DNA from: Thermomonas sp.
Lineage (GTDB): Bacteria; Pseudomonadota; Gammaproteobacteria; Xanthomonadales; Xanthomonadaceae
Length of the DNA stretch: 50,367 nucleotides
Direction: 5' to 3'
Assembly: GCA_020692565.1 (NCBI GenBank)
Contig: JAIMKJ010000029.1
Coordinates: 1-50,367, forward strand
Below are positions 33,885-41,922 of this stretch, piece by piece. Made by a program: the position numbers and the translations under genes. Positions within the stretch are counted from its first letter, which is position 1, and each line of letters begins with the position of its first letter. The notes beneath the pieces are model-generated. The model searched no databases, was not told where the DNA came from, and was given only the letters and a program-made list of their open reading frames with translations.

Positions 33885-35258
33885 TCAAAACCGGCGTGCT
33901 GCATTGCCCAGCGTCTGTTTCGCCTTCTCCGCGATGTGTTGAAAATCACCCGAGATGTCCGGGTCGTCGATGATCGCTTGCCAGAAGTCCAAGGCCATGA
34001 CCGCCGCTCGTCGCCAATCGCTGCGCTGTTCCGGCAAAGGCAGACGGACCTCGTATTCCCGCGCGACGACCTCGCCATTCGCCGAAGGCCTGAAGCGCAT
34101 CGGCAGCATGTCGTAGACGGGCGCAAGGCGGAGCGGACGTTGATCGGACAGGTGCAGGCCGATGTTTCCCGAATGCATGTCGTTGTTCGCGATCAGATCG
34201 CCGAACCAGCCGATGACCCGCAATGCATCCGCGTCTCCGGTATCGATCCAGCCATCGCGCTCGAGCTCGTCGGCGAATGTTTGCCAGCGGGGATCTCCAT
34301 GCCCGTAGAACGCAGCATCGATGGCGGCCAGATGAATCAGCCCGCGGCGACCGAGTACCGCTGTCCTGTCGAAGCGCGTCGACTCCATGAAAATCCGGCC
34401 GCCGGCTTCGAATGCGGTGGATCGCGCCGACGGTATGCCATGTGCCTGCAGGATCCTTCCTGCAACCGTCTCCGCGCGCAGCAGATTCGCCCAGCGGCGT
34501 CCGCTGGCGGTGTCGATGCGGTCGCTGAACTTGACGATGACGGTGCGATAGTCGTCTCCGTCGGACAGGGTGGCAGTGAATTTCGGTTGTTCGCCGCCGG
34601 CCGAGGAGCCGACGATATCGCCTTGCAACGCTTCTTCGGCAAGCCGGGGATAGTGTTCCAGCCGGCCATCCGCCTCGATGACGCCTTGCGGCGAAAGCAT
34701 GGTCATCTGCGCGAGTTGCAGACAGTGCTCGCCCAGCACCAGATCGCCGGCTTCGTCCTCGCCGTGCCGCAGCAGAGCCAGCAGGACATCGTCCAATTTC
34801 CAACGCGCCAAGTCTTTGGGAACATCGATATCCGTGGCGATGCGTCGCGCGAAAATCCTGCCGAGGAAGCCCTGCGGCCGTTGAATATCCAGGAACCACG
34901 GCAATCCCGGGAACAGGCCATTCTGGAATTCCCCATGCAGGAATGCGGGCAGATCCAGTTCCGCTTCGAAATGGAAATGGTCGCCATAAAGTGCGGTCAG
35001 GATGCCCATGCGTTGGGCGATGCCGTTATCGTCGAGCCGGTACAGCGGCCAGCGACTACCAGCGCGCGCGATGTCCCGGGTCAGCGCGTAGCGCGTCGCG
35101 CGGGCGCGACCGATCTGCAGGATTCTTGGCCCCATGGCCGCGATCAGGCGCGATACCGTGGGCTGGCTCACGCCCAGCGCCAGCGCTAGCTCCGCAGCGG
35201 AACACAGCCCTTGTGACCTCAGCAAAGCCTCTATTTGTGCAATGCGAGCATCGTTCAT
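33885..35258 (-). CDS. yjjJ: HipA family kinase with N-terminal HTH, YjjJ-like
   Basis: A 457-residue single-protein HipA homologue. Residues 16-45 form a helix-turn-helix (SAAELALALGVSQPTVSRLI), so DNA binding and kinase are in one chain, as in E. coli YjjJ. Kinase features are the Gly-rich loop SSAGGEQPKF (218-227), Lys243 (VKFSD), the catalytic loop ANNDMHSGNIGL with Asp360 and Asn365, and the metal-binding Asp383 (VYDMLP). YjjJ-type proteins are classed as HipA toxins, with no separate HipB antitoxin; none is found here either. Two TTGAAT-type palindromes within 100 bases upstream suggest autoregulation. Whether this protein is toxic is unknown. The start at 35258 is the only one including the HTH. 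Confidence 0.9.
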   Translation of the reverse strand: MNDARIAQIEALLRSQGLCSAAELALALGVSQPTVSRLIAAMGPRILQIGRARATRYALTRDIARAGSRWPLYRLDDNGIAQRMGILTALYGDHFHFEAELDLPAFLHGEFQNGLFPGLPWFLDIQRPQGFLGRIFARRIATDIDVPKDLARWKLDDVLLALLRHGEDEAGDLVLGEHCLQLAQMTMLSPQGVIEADGRLEHYPRLAEEALQGDIVGSSAGGEQPKFTATLSDGDDYRTVIVKFSDRIDTASGRRWANLLRAETVAGRILQAHGIPSARSTAFEAGGRIFMESTRFDRTAVLGRRGLIHLAAIDAAFYGHGDPRWQTFADELERDGWIDTGDADALRVIGWFGDLIANNDMHSGNIGLHLSDQRPLRLAPVYDMLPMRFRPSANGEVVAREYEVRLPLPEQRSDWRRAAVMALDFWQAIIDDPDISGDFQHIAEKAKQTLGNAARRF

Positions 35259-35266
35259 GAGAACGA

Positions 35267-35381
35267 TTGAATAGATTTAAGAATAGAAAGTCAACAAATG
35301 TATGTGTTTAAACCTGCTTCCTGTGCAGTTATATCCATTCGTTTGAATAGATTCAAGAATTGATTTTAGAATCCATTCTTG
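35267..35381. promoter_or_regulatory. AT-rich operator-like repeats upstream of yjjJ
   Basis: The 18-base sequence ttgaatagattyaagaat occurs twice as a direct repeat (35267-35284 and 35343-35360, one mismatch, 76 bp apart). The second copy holds the perfect palindrome TTGAAT-AG-ATTCAA (35343-35356); the first has TTGAAT-AG-ATTTAA. A further inverted repeat AGAAT-CC-ATTCT is at 35368-35379, and caagaat / attcttg (35354-35360, 35375-35381) can pair. The region is strikingly AT-rich and just upstream of a protein with its own HTH, so these are candidate YjjJ operators. Confidence 0.55.
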
Positions 35382-38039
35382 TCAGCGTATCGGCAACCGG
35401 ATCACCAGATCGTCCATCACCTTCGCTTCGCCCGCCTCGCCGCCGCCGAAGGTATTGCCGGTGGCCTGCGGTGCCAGCGGACGGTAGCCGCCGTCGTAAT
35501 CCCAGGTGGATACATACATATGTGTGATCGTCGGATGGCGCGGGTCGCCCAGCGCATTCGCGGGGAAGGTGAAGGTCACCGTGTCGGCCGCATGGTCGAC
35601 GTCGATCCGCGGCGCCGCGCTCACGACCGTGCCGTCCGCGGTCGCTGAGGCGTCTGTCGCGGAGAACAGCGCGTTCGACCAGCCGTGCGCGCGCAGGCGC
35701 AGGTGCCAGCGCAGGCCGTCCGGCAGGTCGGCGTTCTGCTGCGGCATCGCGGCGACACCGCCGTCGTCGCCCTGTCGTGCGAAGAACACGCTGAAGGCGA
35801 CGTGGTCGAAGCCGTTCGGCGGGTTCCAGCCGGAGACCACGTCGCGCAGTTTCAGGACCAGCCGCAGCGCGCCGCCGGAGCGCCAGACCTCGGCGCCCAG
35901 CAGGTCGCCCGGGCGGGGCGTGCGCCAGCCGGCATCGTCGGGGTAGGTGTAGCGGCCCGACGGGCCGGCATCGTCGCCGGTGGGATCGTCGACTGCGACC
36001 AGCCGCGTCCATTCGCGGGCGACCTTGAAGACATGCGCCGGGCTGGCCGTGCCCGAGACCGGATCCCAGGCCACCGCGCGGTGGGCGATGCCGGGCTCGA
36101 TCATGGCGTCGGTCGCCACGATGGCGCGCCAGCGGCCGTCGCGATCCACCGGCACGGTCTGCGCCGTGTCGAGGTTGCCGTCGACCACGACCTGCACCGA
36201 CGCCATGCCGTGGGCATGGCCCGACAGCGCGAGGTCCACGGTGACAGCGTTTGCGGCGGGACCCAGCGCCAGTCGCGGCGTCTCGCGGGAAGCCGGCCCC
36301 GCGCTGCCGGGCATCACCGACCACACCTGGGCGCTGCGCGGCGGCAGCACCAGACTCGTGCGCCCGCTGTTGCCGACGACGAACGGCTTCGCGTCCGCGG
36401 CCAGTCCGAACAGCGGCGCCAGCCGGGTGCCGGCCGGCAAACCGATGTCGAGGTTGTCGAGCAGGCTGGCGTGGGGCGCGGTGTTGAACACCACCAGGGC
36501 TTGCTGGTTCAGGGCATGCTCGTTCAGGGCATGCTCGTTCAGGGCATGCTCGTTCGAGCCGTCGTCCTGGCCACTGCCTTCGCCGTCCATGCGCCAGGCG
36601 ATCGCTCCGGGCGTGGCGGCGTTGGCGGCCAGCACCGTCGGCGTGCCGCGCGAGAACACCCGGTGCTCCCGGCGCAGCGCGGCGATCCGCTGCAGATACC
36701 GGTACAGCGGCGCGGCGGTGTCGAAACGGTCGCGCCCGCCCGAGCGGTAGCCGCCGGCGAACATCGCCGCACGCGGTTCGCGGAAGCCCTGCTCGGTGCC
36801 GTAGTAAATGGTCGGAATACCGGGCAGGGTCATCATCGCCAGCAGCGCCTGCTTCAATCCGGCCTCGTCGCCGCCGGCCAGGAAGCGGTCGACATCGTGG
36901 TTGTCCACGAAGGTCGGCATCCGCCACGGGTCGGCGTGGATTTTCATCATGCTGTCGATGCGGAAACCCAGCTCGGCCGGTGGCCGCCCGCGCGCGAACA
37001 CGTCCCCGAGCGTCCCGTACAGCGGGAAATTGATCATCGCCGGCAACAGCGGCCGGCCGTCGCCGCCGCGCGCGTAGGTCTCGATCTTCCGCGCCATCGC
37101 GTCTTCGTAGGGCCTGTCGATCCCGAAGCCTTCGCCGAACAGGTGGAAATCCGGCTTGCCGGCCCTCGCCGCGACCTTCAGCACGCCCGGCTGCTGGGGA
37201 TCGTCGGCATGCAGGAAATCGGTGAAGTAGTCCGGCGGCACGTAGAACGCGGTGTCCACACGGAACGCATCCACGCCGACTTCGCGGATCCAGTGCCCGT
37301 AGCTGTCGCGCAGCGCGGCGCGGACCGCCGCGTTTTCGGTATCCAGATCGTCCAGGTCCGCCAGTTGCCAATCCAGTTCCTGGCGGCGGTCGGCGAAATC
37401 GCGGATCTGCGGCGTCCAGTGATAGATCGATGCCGTACGGTGCTCGCGCCTGCGCACATCGTTGCGATCGAACGGCGGCTGGGCGGGCGCGGTGGTGCCG
37501 TCGGGCTGCCGCCGCAGTTCGAAGCCCTGCTCGGGCCGCGCCGGGTCGAAGTCGGCCGGCCAGCCGAAATAGTCGCCGGTGTGGTTGACCACGATGTCCT
37601 GCACCAGCCGCAGGCCGCGCCCGTGCATCGCGTCCGCGAGGCGTTTGTACCCGGCCAGCGTGCCGAAATGCGCGTCCACCGCCTTGAAGTCGCTGGCCCA
37701 GTAGCCGTGATAGCCGCCGTACTGTGCGCGATCGTTCCACCACTGGTTCGCCACCGGCGGGGTGATCCAGATCGCGGTCGCCCCCAGGCCCTGGATGTAG
37801 TCCAGACGCCGCTCCACGCCGGCGAGGTCGCCGCCGGAGAATCTGCGACCGTCGGCCGGATCGAATTCGCCCGCGCCCTGATCGTTGTTGCCCGGATCGC
37901 CGTCGTCGAAGCGATCGAGCATCACGAAATACAGGATCTGGTCGCGCCAGTCGCTGCTCTGCGTCGAAGGCGCGGGCGGTTCGGCGGCATTCGCGACCAG
38001 CGGCGACAGCGCGAGCAGCAGGGTGCAGAACTTGGACAT
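35382..38039 (-). CDS. secreted alpha-amylase family protein (GH13) with glucodextranase-like C-terminus
   Basis: An 885-residue secreted enzyme. Signal peptide 1-18 (ALSPLVANA, cleaved before A19); a GH13 (alpha/beta)8 barrel at about 30-480 with VQDIVVNHTGD, nucleophile Asp262 (FRVDTAF), acid/base Glu303 (LFGEGFG) and Asp379 (VDNHD); C-terminal beta domains follow, including VDDPTGDDAGPSGRYTYPDD at about residue 680, resembling the C-terminal domain of glucodextranase/pullulanase-type enzymes. It acts on alpha-glucans outside the cell, and its product would be taken up by the neighbouring TonB receptor. At about residue 500 a run of three NEHAL units, from a 15-bp tandem repeat, sits in a loop. 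The start at 38039 is chosen for the signal peptide. Confidence 0.93.
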   Translation of the reverse strand: MSKFCTLLLALSPLVANAAEPPAPSTQSSDWRDQILYFVMLDRFDDGDPGNNDQGAGEFDPADGRRFSGGDLAGVERRLDYIQGLGATAIWITPPVANQWWNDRAQYGGYHGYWASDFKAVDAHFGTLAGYKRLADAMHGRGLRLVQDIVVNHTGDYFGWPADFDPARPEQGFELRRQPDGTTAPAQPPFDRNDVRRREHRTASIYHWTPQIRDFADRRQELDWQLADLDDLDTENAAVRAALRDSYGHWIREVGVDAFRVDTAFYVPPDYFTDFLHADDPQQPGVLKVAARAGKPDFHLFGEGFGIDRPYEDAMARKIETYARGGDGRPLLPAMINFPLYGTLGDVFARGRPPAELGFRIDSMMKIHADPWRMPTFVDNHDVDRFLAGGDEAGLKQALLAMMTLPGIPTIYYGTEQGFREPRAAMFAGGYRSGGRDRFDTAAPLYRYLQRIAALRREHRVFSRGTPTVLAANAATPGAIAWRMDGEGSGQDDGSNEHALNEHALNEHALNQQALVVFNTAPHASLLDNLDIGLPAGTRLAPLFGLAADAKPFVVGNSGRTSLVLPPRSAQVWSVMPGSAGPASRETPRLALGPAANAVTVDLALSGHAHGMASVQVVVDGNLDTAQTVPVDRDGRWRAIVATDAMIEPGIAHRAVAWDPVSGTASPAHVFKVAREWTRLVAVDDPTGDDAGPSGRYTYPDDAGWRTPRPGDLLGAEVWRSGGALRLVLKLRDVVSGWNPPNGFDHVAFSVFFARQGDDGGVAAMPQQNADLPDGLRWHLRLRAHGWSNALFSATDASATADGTVVSAAPRIDVDHAADTVTFTFPANALGDPRHPTITHMYVSTWDYDGGYRPLAPQATGNTFGGGEAGEAKVMDDLVIRLPIR
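36507..36551. repeat. 15-bp tandem repeat inside the amylase gene
   Basis: Three exact copies of gttcagggcatgctc, encoding a repeated NEHAL unit on the minus strand. Because the unit is a multiple of three, copy-number change would alter loop length without a frameshift. Confidence 0.85.
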
Positions 38040-38141
38040 CGGAACGCTCCGGGCAGATCGGCCGAGGCCGGATGCGGCGGATGGCCGCAGCCGGCATTTC
38101 ACCCCGATTGCGCGTCCATGACCCTGATTTGACCGGGTTTT

Positions 38142-38163
38142 TGCATGAATACGTATGCAGGCA
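38142..38163. promoter_or_regulatory. LacI-type palindrome between amylase and TonB receptor
   Basis: A 22-bp imperfect palindrome (9 of 11 pairs) centred on CG with the core ATACGTAT (38149-38156) and outer arms TGC / GCA. A CG-centred palindrome of this kind is typical of LacI-family operators. It lies 103 bases upstream of the amylase start and about 150 upstream of the receptor start. Confidence 0.5.
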
Positions 38164-38312
38164 CCTTTCCGCACTGCGGCCACGGACTACCATCGCGCTG
38201 CGTGCCGGGGACTGGCTGGACTCCGGACATGCCGGGAACTGCGGACCAACCCGCTCAGACGGGATTCGCGCATGGACCTGCCAACAAATTCCAGTTGCTG
38301 TGGAGGGGATCC

Positions 38313-41051
38313 ATGCAACCTTTGAAGCGAAACCTGTTGAGCATGGCGTTGGCGTCCGCCACGCTGATGCTGGCCAACGCCGCCTATGCCCAATCGGCCG
38401 ACCAGAGCCAACCGCAAGCCGAAGCCGACGATCTCGACGCCATCGAAGTCGTCGGCATCCGCCGCAGCATCCAGGCATCGATCGATGCCAAACAGGCGTC
38501 GAACTCGATCGTCGAGGCGATCTCCGCCGAAGACATCGGCAAGCTGCCCGACACCTCCATCGCCGACTCCATCGCGCGCCTGCCCGGCCTCACCGCGCAG
38601 CGCTTCGGCGGCCGGCCGCAGGAAATCAACATCCGCGGCTTCGCCGGCGATTTCTCGACCACGACACTGAATGGTCGCGAGCAGGTCAGCCTCGGCAACA
38701 ACCGCGGCGTCGAGTTCGACCAGTACCCGTCCGAACTCGTCAGCCAGGTGCTGGTCTACAAGACCCCCGACGCGCAGCTGGTCGGTCAGGGCCTGTCCGG
38801 CACCGTCGATCTCAGGACCGTCCGCCCGCTGGCCTACGGCAAGCAGGCCTTCGCCGCCAACGTGCGTGCCGATCAGAACAAGGTCGGCGACGAAAAAGAG
38901 AACGGTTACCGCTACAGCCTCTCGTACATCGACCAGTTCGCCGACAACTCCGTCGGCATCGCGCTCGGCTATGCGCACCTCAACAATCCCGGCCAGAGCA
39001 AGCAGTTCGGCGATGCATGGGGCTACGACGACAACGGCATCTTCGGCGGCGGCAAGCTCTACGACCTGGAGAACGACAATGAGCGCGACGGCTTCATGGC
39101 CGTGCTTGAGTTCGCCCCGAACGATACCTACCGCACCGTGCTGGATGTCTTCTATTCGCAGTTCGACCGCGAAGAGCAGAAGCGCGGCATGGAATTCGCG
39201 GCCGCTTTCGGAGGCACGCAGCCGCCCACGGGCAACACGCCCGCGCAGGCGTCGTTCACCAATATCAATCCGGTGATCCGCAACGACTTCAACGCGACCT
39301 CCGACGATCTGTTCGCGATCGGCTGGAAGCACGAGCTGACGCTCAGCCCGAACTGGACGGCGTCTGCCGACATCAGCTATTCGGACGCGACGCGCAACGA
39401 ACGCATCCTCGAAACGTATGCGGGCGTGGATCCGACCCTCGCGCGGGATTCGCTGACCGTCACCTTGAACAACGACGGCTATTTCGATCACGACTTCGGC
39501 TACGACTACGGCGACCCGAACATCCTCCGCCTCGGCGACGCAGGCGGTTGGGGTCAGGACGGCTATATCAAGGATTTCGAAGTGAAGGACAGCCTGACCG
39601 CGCTGCGCTTCGACTTCGAGCGCACCTTCGACAGCGGCTTGTTCAGCAGCGTCGAATTCGGCGCCAATCTGACCGACCGCACCAAGAGCCGCGCCTCGAA
39701 CGAATCGTTCCTGGATCTCACCGCCTGCCTCGGCGGTGTGTCGCCGACGTGCCCGGATGGCATTTCCGCGCCGATCCCGACCGATCTGGCATCGTCGTCC
39801 GCCTACAACGCCTATGGCGTGCCTTCGATCTACGGCTACGACGCATTGCGCGCGTACGAAACCCTTTACACCCGTCGCGCCAACGCCAATGGCGATATCA
39901 GCAACAAGAACTGGGAAGTCAACGAGCAGGTCACCACTGCCTTCGTCCAGGCCAATATCAACACCGACATCGGATCGGTATCGGTGAAGGGCAATGTCGG
40001 TTTCCAGGCCGTCAGCGTCGATCAGAAATCGCAGGGCACCGAAACATTCCAGGGCGGCGGCGTCGGTCAGGCATTGAACGATGGTGCGGCCTATTCCGAC
40101 TTCCTGCCCAGCCTGAATCTGTCGTTCGGCCTGCCTTGGGATCAGTACGTACGCGTCGGTGCCGCGCGCCAGATTGCACGGCCGCGCATGGACGATCTGC
40201 GTACGAACAACAATGTCTCTATCGGGGTCGATCTCGCGAAGAACCCGGTGACCGGCGCAGACAATGTCAACGATCCGAACACGGGTCAACTGACCCGGTT
40301 CTGGCTGCGCGATGGCGGCAATGCAAGGCTCAAGCCGTGGGAAGCCAATGCCTACGATATTTCCTACGAGAAGTATTTCGGCGGCAACAAGGCGTACGTC
40401 AGCCTGGCGTATTTCTACAAGGATCTGAGAACGTACATCTACCGCGAACAGGGCGTGTTCGACATCAACGACACCTCGGTGACGCCGGCCGATTATCCGA
40501 CCGATCCGTTGCTTGTTCCTCCCAGCGATCTGGGCGGATTCACGCGCCCAATCAATGGTCAGGGCGGCACGATCAAGGGCTACGAGTTCGCGGTATCGGT
40601 GCCCTTCGATCTGCTCTGGGAGCCGCTAATGGGCTTCGGCCTGCAGGCCAACTACTCGGATACCAGCAGCAGCATCCAGCCGCTCGGCCCCGATTTCCCG
40701 AACGAACCGCTGCCGGGCCTGTCGAAGTACGTGTCGAACATCACCGTGTACTACGAGCGCTTCGGCTTCTCCACACGCGTCAGCCAGCGTCACCGCTCGC
40801 AGTTCGTGGGTGAAGTCCAGGGCTTCGGCGGCGACCGCACCAAGCGTACGTTCGAAGGCGAAACGGTGACCGACCTGCAGATGGGTTACACCTTCCAGTC
40901 GGGTCCGATGAAGAACGTGTCGATCCTGCTGCAAGTCAACAACCTCGAGAACGAACCGTTCCGCTCCTCGTTCGACGGCGACAACACCCGCCCGCGCGAA
41001 TACTTCGAGTATGGCCGCACCTATCTGTTCGGCCTGAACTACCGCTACTGA
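38313..41051 (+). CDS. TonB-dependent receptor, MalA-like (maltodextrin uptake candidate)
   Basis: A 912-residue outer-membrane receptor. Signal peptide 1-26 (cleaved after AYA); a plug domain (about 45-170) with IEVVGIRRSIQASIDAK and DTSIADSIARLPGLTAQRF, then IRGFAGDFSTTTLNGREQ; and a beta-barrel to the C-terminus, ending FGLNYRY with the aromatic terminus required for BamA assembly. Receptors with this plug type transport glycans in Caulobacter and Xanthomonas. The neighbouring secreted amylase and the shared LacI-type palindrome point to alpha-glucan oligosaccharides as the ligand. No TonB box is obvious, but DDLDAIEVVG may serve. The start at 38313 has GGAGG 9 bases upstream. Confidence 0.95.
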   Translation: MQPLKRNLLSMALASATLMLANAAYAQSADQSQPQAEADDLDAIEVVGIRRSIQASIDAKQASNSIVEAISAEDIGKLPDTSIADSIARLPGLTAQRFGGRPQEINIRGFAGDFSTTTLNGREQVSLGNNRGVEFDQYPSELVSQVLVYKTPDAQLVGQGLSGTVDLRTVRPLAYGKQAFAANVRADQNKVGDEKENGYRYSLSYIDQFADNSVGIALGYAHLNNPGQSKQFGDAWGYDDNGIFGGGKLYDLENDNERDGFMAVLEFAPNDTYRTVLDVFYSQFDREEQKRGMEFAAAFGGTQPPTGNTPAQASFTNINPVIRNDFNATSDDLFAIGWKHELTLSPNWTASADISYSDATRNERILETYAGVDPTLARDSLTVTLNNDGYFDHDFGYDYGDPNILRLGDAGGWGQDGYIKDFEVKDSLTALRFDFERTFDSGLFSSVEFGANLTDRTKSRASNESFLDLTACLGGVSPTCPDGISAPIPTDLASSSAYNAYGVPSIYGYDALRAYETLYTRRANANGDISNKNWEVNEQVTTAFVQANINTDIGSVSVKGNVGFQAVSVDQKSQGTETFQGGGVGQALNDGAAYSDFLPSLNLSFGLPWDQYVRVGAARQIARPRMDDLRTNNNVSIGVDLAKNPVTGADNVNDPNTGQLTRFWLRDGGNARLKPWEANAYDISYEKYFGGNKAYVSLAYFYKDLRTYIYREQGVFDINDTSVTPADYPTDPLLVPPSDLGGFTRPINGQGGTIKGYEFAVSVPFDLLWEPLMGFGLQANYSDTSSSIQPLGPDFPNEPLPGLSKYVSNITVYYERFGFSTRVSQRHRSQFVGEVQGFGGDRTKRTFEGETVTDLQMGYTFQSGPMKNVSILLQVNNLENEPFRSSFDGDNTRPREYFEYGRTYLFGLNYRY

Positions 41052-41363
41052 GCGAAACCGCTCTCAACACGCGAGCGTTGGCCCTTGTCCGGTCCCTGGC
41101 CGGCAAGGGCCTTTTTGTTTGTGCGGAAATGCGAACAGTTCTGCCGTGCTTGATGGTTGAATCGTTGATGCGATGAATCGATTCCGGTTCCGCGATTGAA
41201 GAAATCTCGACCATTCATGGCTTTCGGCATGGATACCGGAATTCACACTGCGCTCCAGCGATAGCCGATTCGCATCAGCCATTGACAACCGCACTGCACT
41301 ACAAGAAGACTCGAGTCACGCTTCAGATTGAAGCCGGAGCACATTCCACAGGGGGAATGCCGG
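41052..41363. other. intergenic region with terminator
   Basis: Holds the terminator of the TonB receptor (41080-41120). The rest, about 240 bp, shows no gene; overlapping short frames on the minus strand (around 41064-41294) have no start signal or domain. The promoter of the Excalibur gene should lie at about 41250-41340. Confidence 0.5.
41080..41120 (+). terminator. rho-independent terminator of the TonB receptor gene
   Basis: Stem ggcccttg / caagggcc (41080-41087 and 41104-41111) with a GC-rich loop, directly followed by the T-rich tract tttttgttt. Confidence 0.88.
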
Positions 41364-41774
41364 ATGGCCAGGGTAGGCACAGGCAACGCATCGGAGCGAT
41401 CGCCCGGTGCCATCTCAGCGGCGATGGCGTTCGCCGCCATCGTACTCTGCATCGCCATGAACGCCTCCGCTCACGGCGGTGGACTCAACGCAGAAGGCTG
41501 TCATCACGACCGCAAACGTGGCGGCTATCACTGCCACCGAGGTGGTGGTTCCTCAGCGCGCAGCGATGTCGCGCCGATCAATACTTTTGCGCCGTCGCGG
41601 ATTACGCCCGTACCCGCCACCGCGCCGCGCGCATTACGCGACCAAGGCGCATACGCGAATTGCACGGAAGCCCGCGCCGCAGGTGCCGCGCCCGTGCGAC
41701 GCGGCGAGCCCGGTTATGGCCCGCACCTGGACCGCGATGGGGATGGAGTGGGGTGCGAACCATGGCCGAAGTGA
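41364..41774 (+). CDS. exported Excalibur domain protein
   Basis: A 136-residue protein with a signal peptide (about residues 12-36, ISAAMAFAAIVLCIAMNASA). The next part has a His-rich YHCH motif (GCHHDRKRGGYHCHRGGG), and the C-terminal 40 residues form an Excalibur calcium-binding domain: YANCTEARAAGAAPVRRGEP and DRDGDGVGCEPW (EF-hand-like D-x-D-x-D-G loop with Cys pair). Such proteins bind Ca2+ at the cell surface; their role is poorly known. The start at 41364 is preferred over an ATG 36 bases earlier because it gives a normal signal peptide and has the purine run gggggaa upstream. Confidence 0.85.
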   Translation: MARVGTGNASERSPGAISAAMAFAAIVLCIAMNASAHGGGLNAEGCHHDRKRGGYHCHRGGGSSARSDVAPINTFAPSRITPVPATAPRALRDQGAYANCTEARAAGAAPVRRGEPGYGPHLDRDGDGVGCEPWPK

Positions 41775-41922
41775 TACCGATATGAGTGCGAACAGGTGCC
41801 GATATCTTGCGCGGATCAAGAGATGATTCGTTCGAGACAGGCCTTCTAAGCCAGCGTTGGCCGGCAGTGCACCCACGAGCCGCCGGCTCGGATCACCGCG
41901 TAGGAAACGGAGGGGATTTGTG

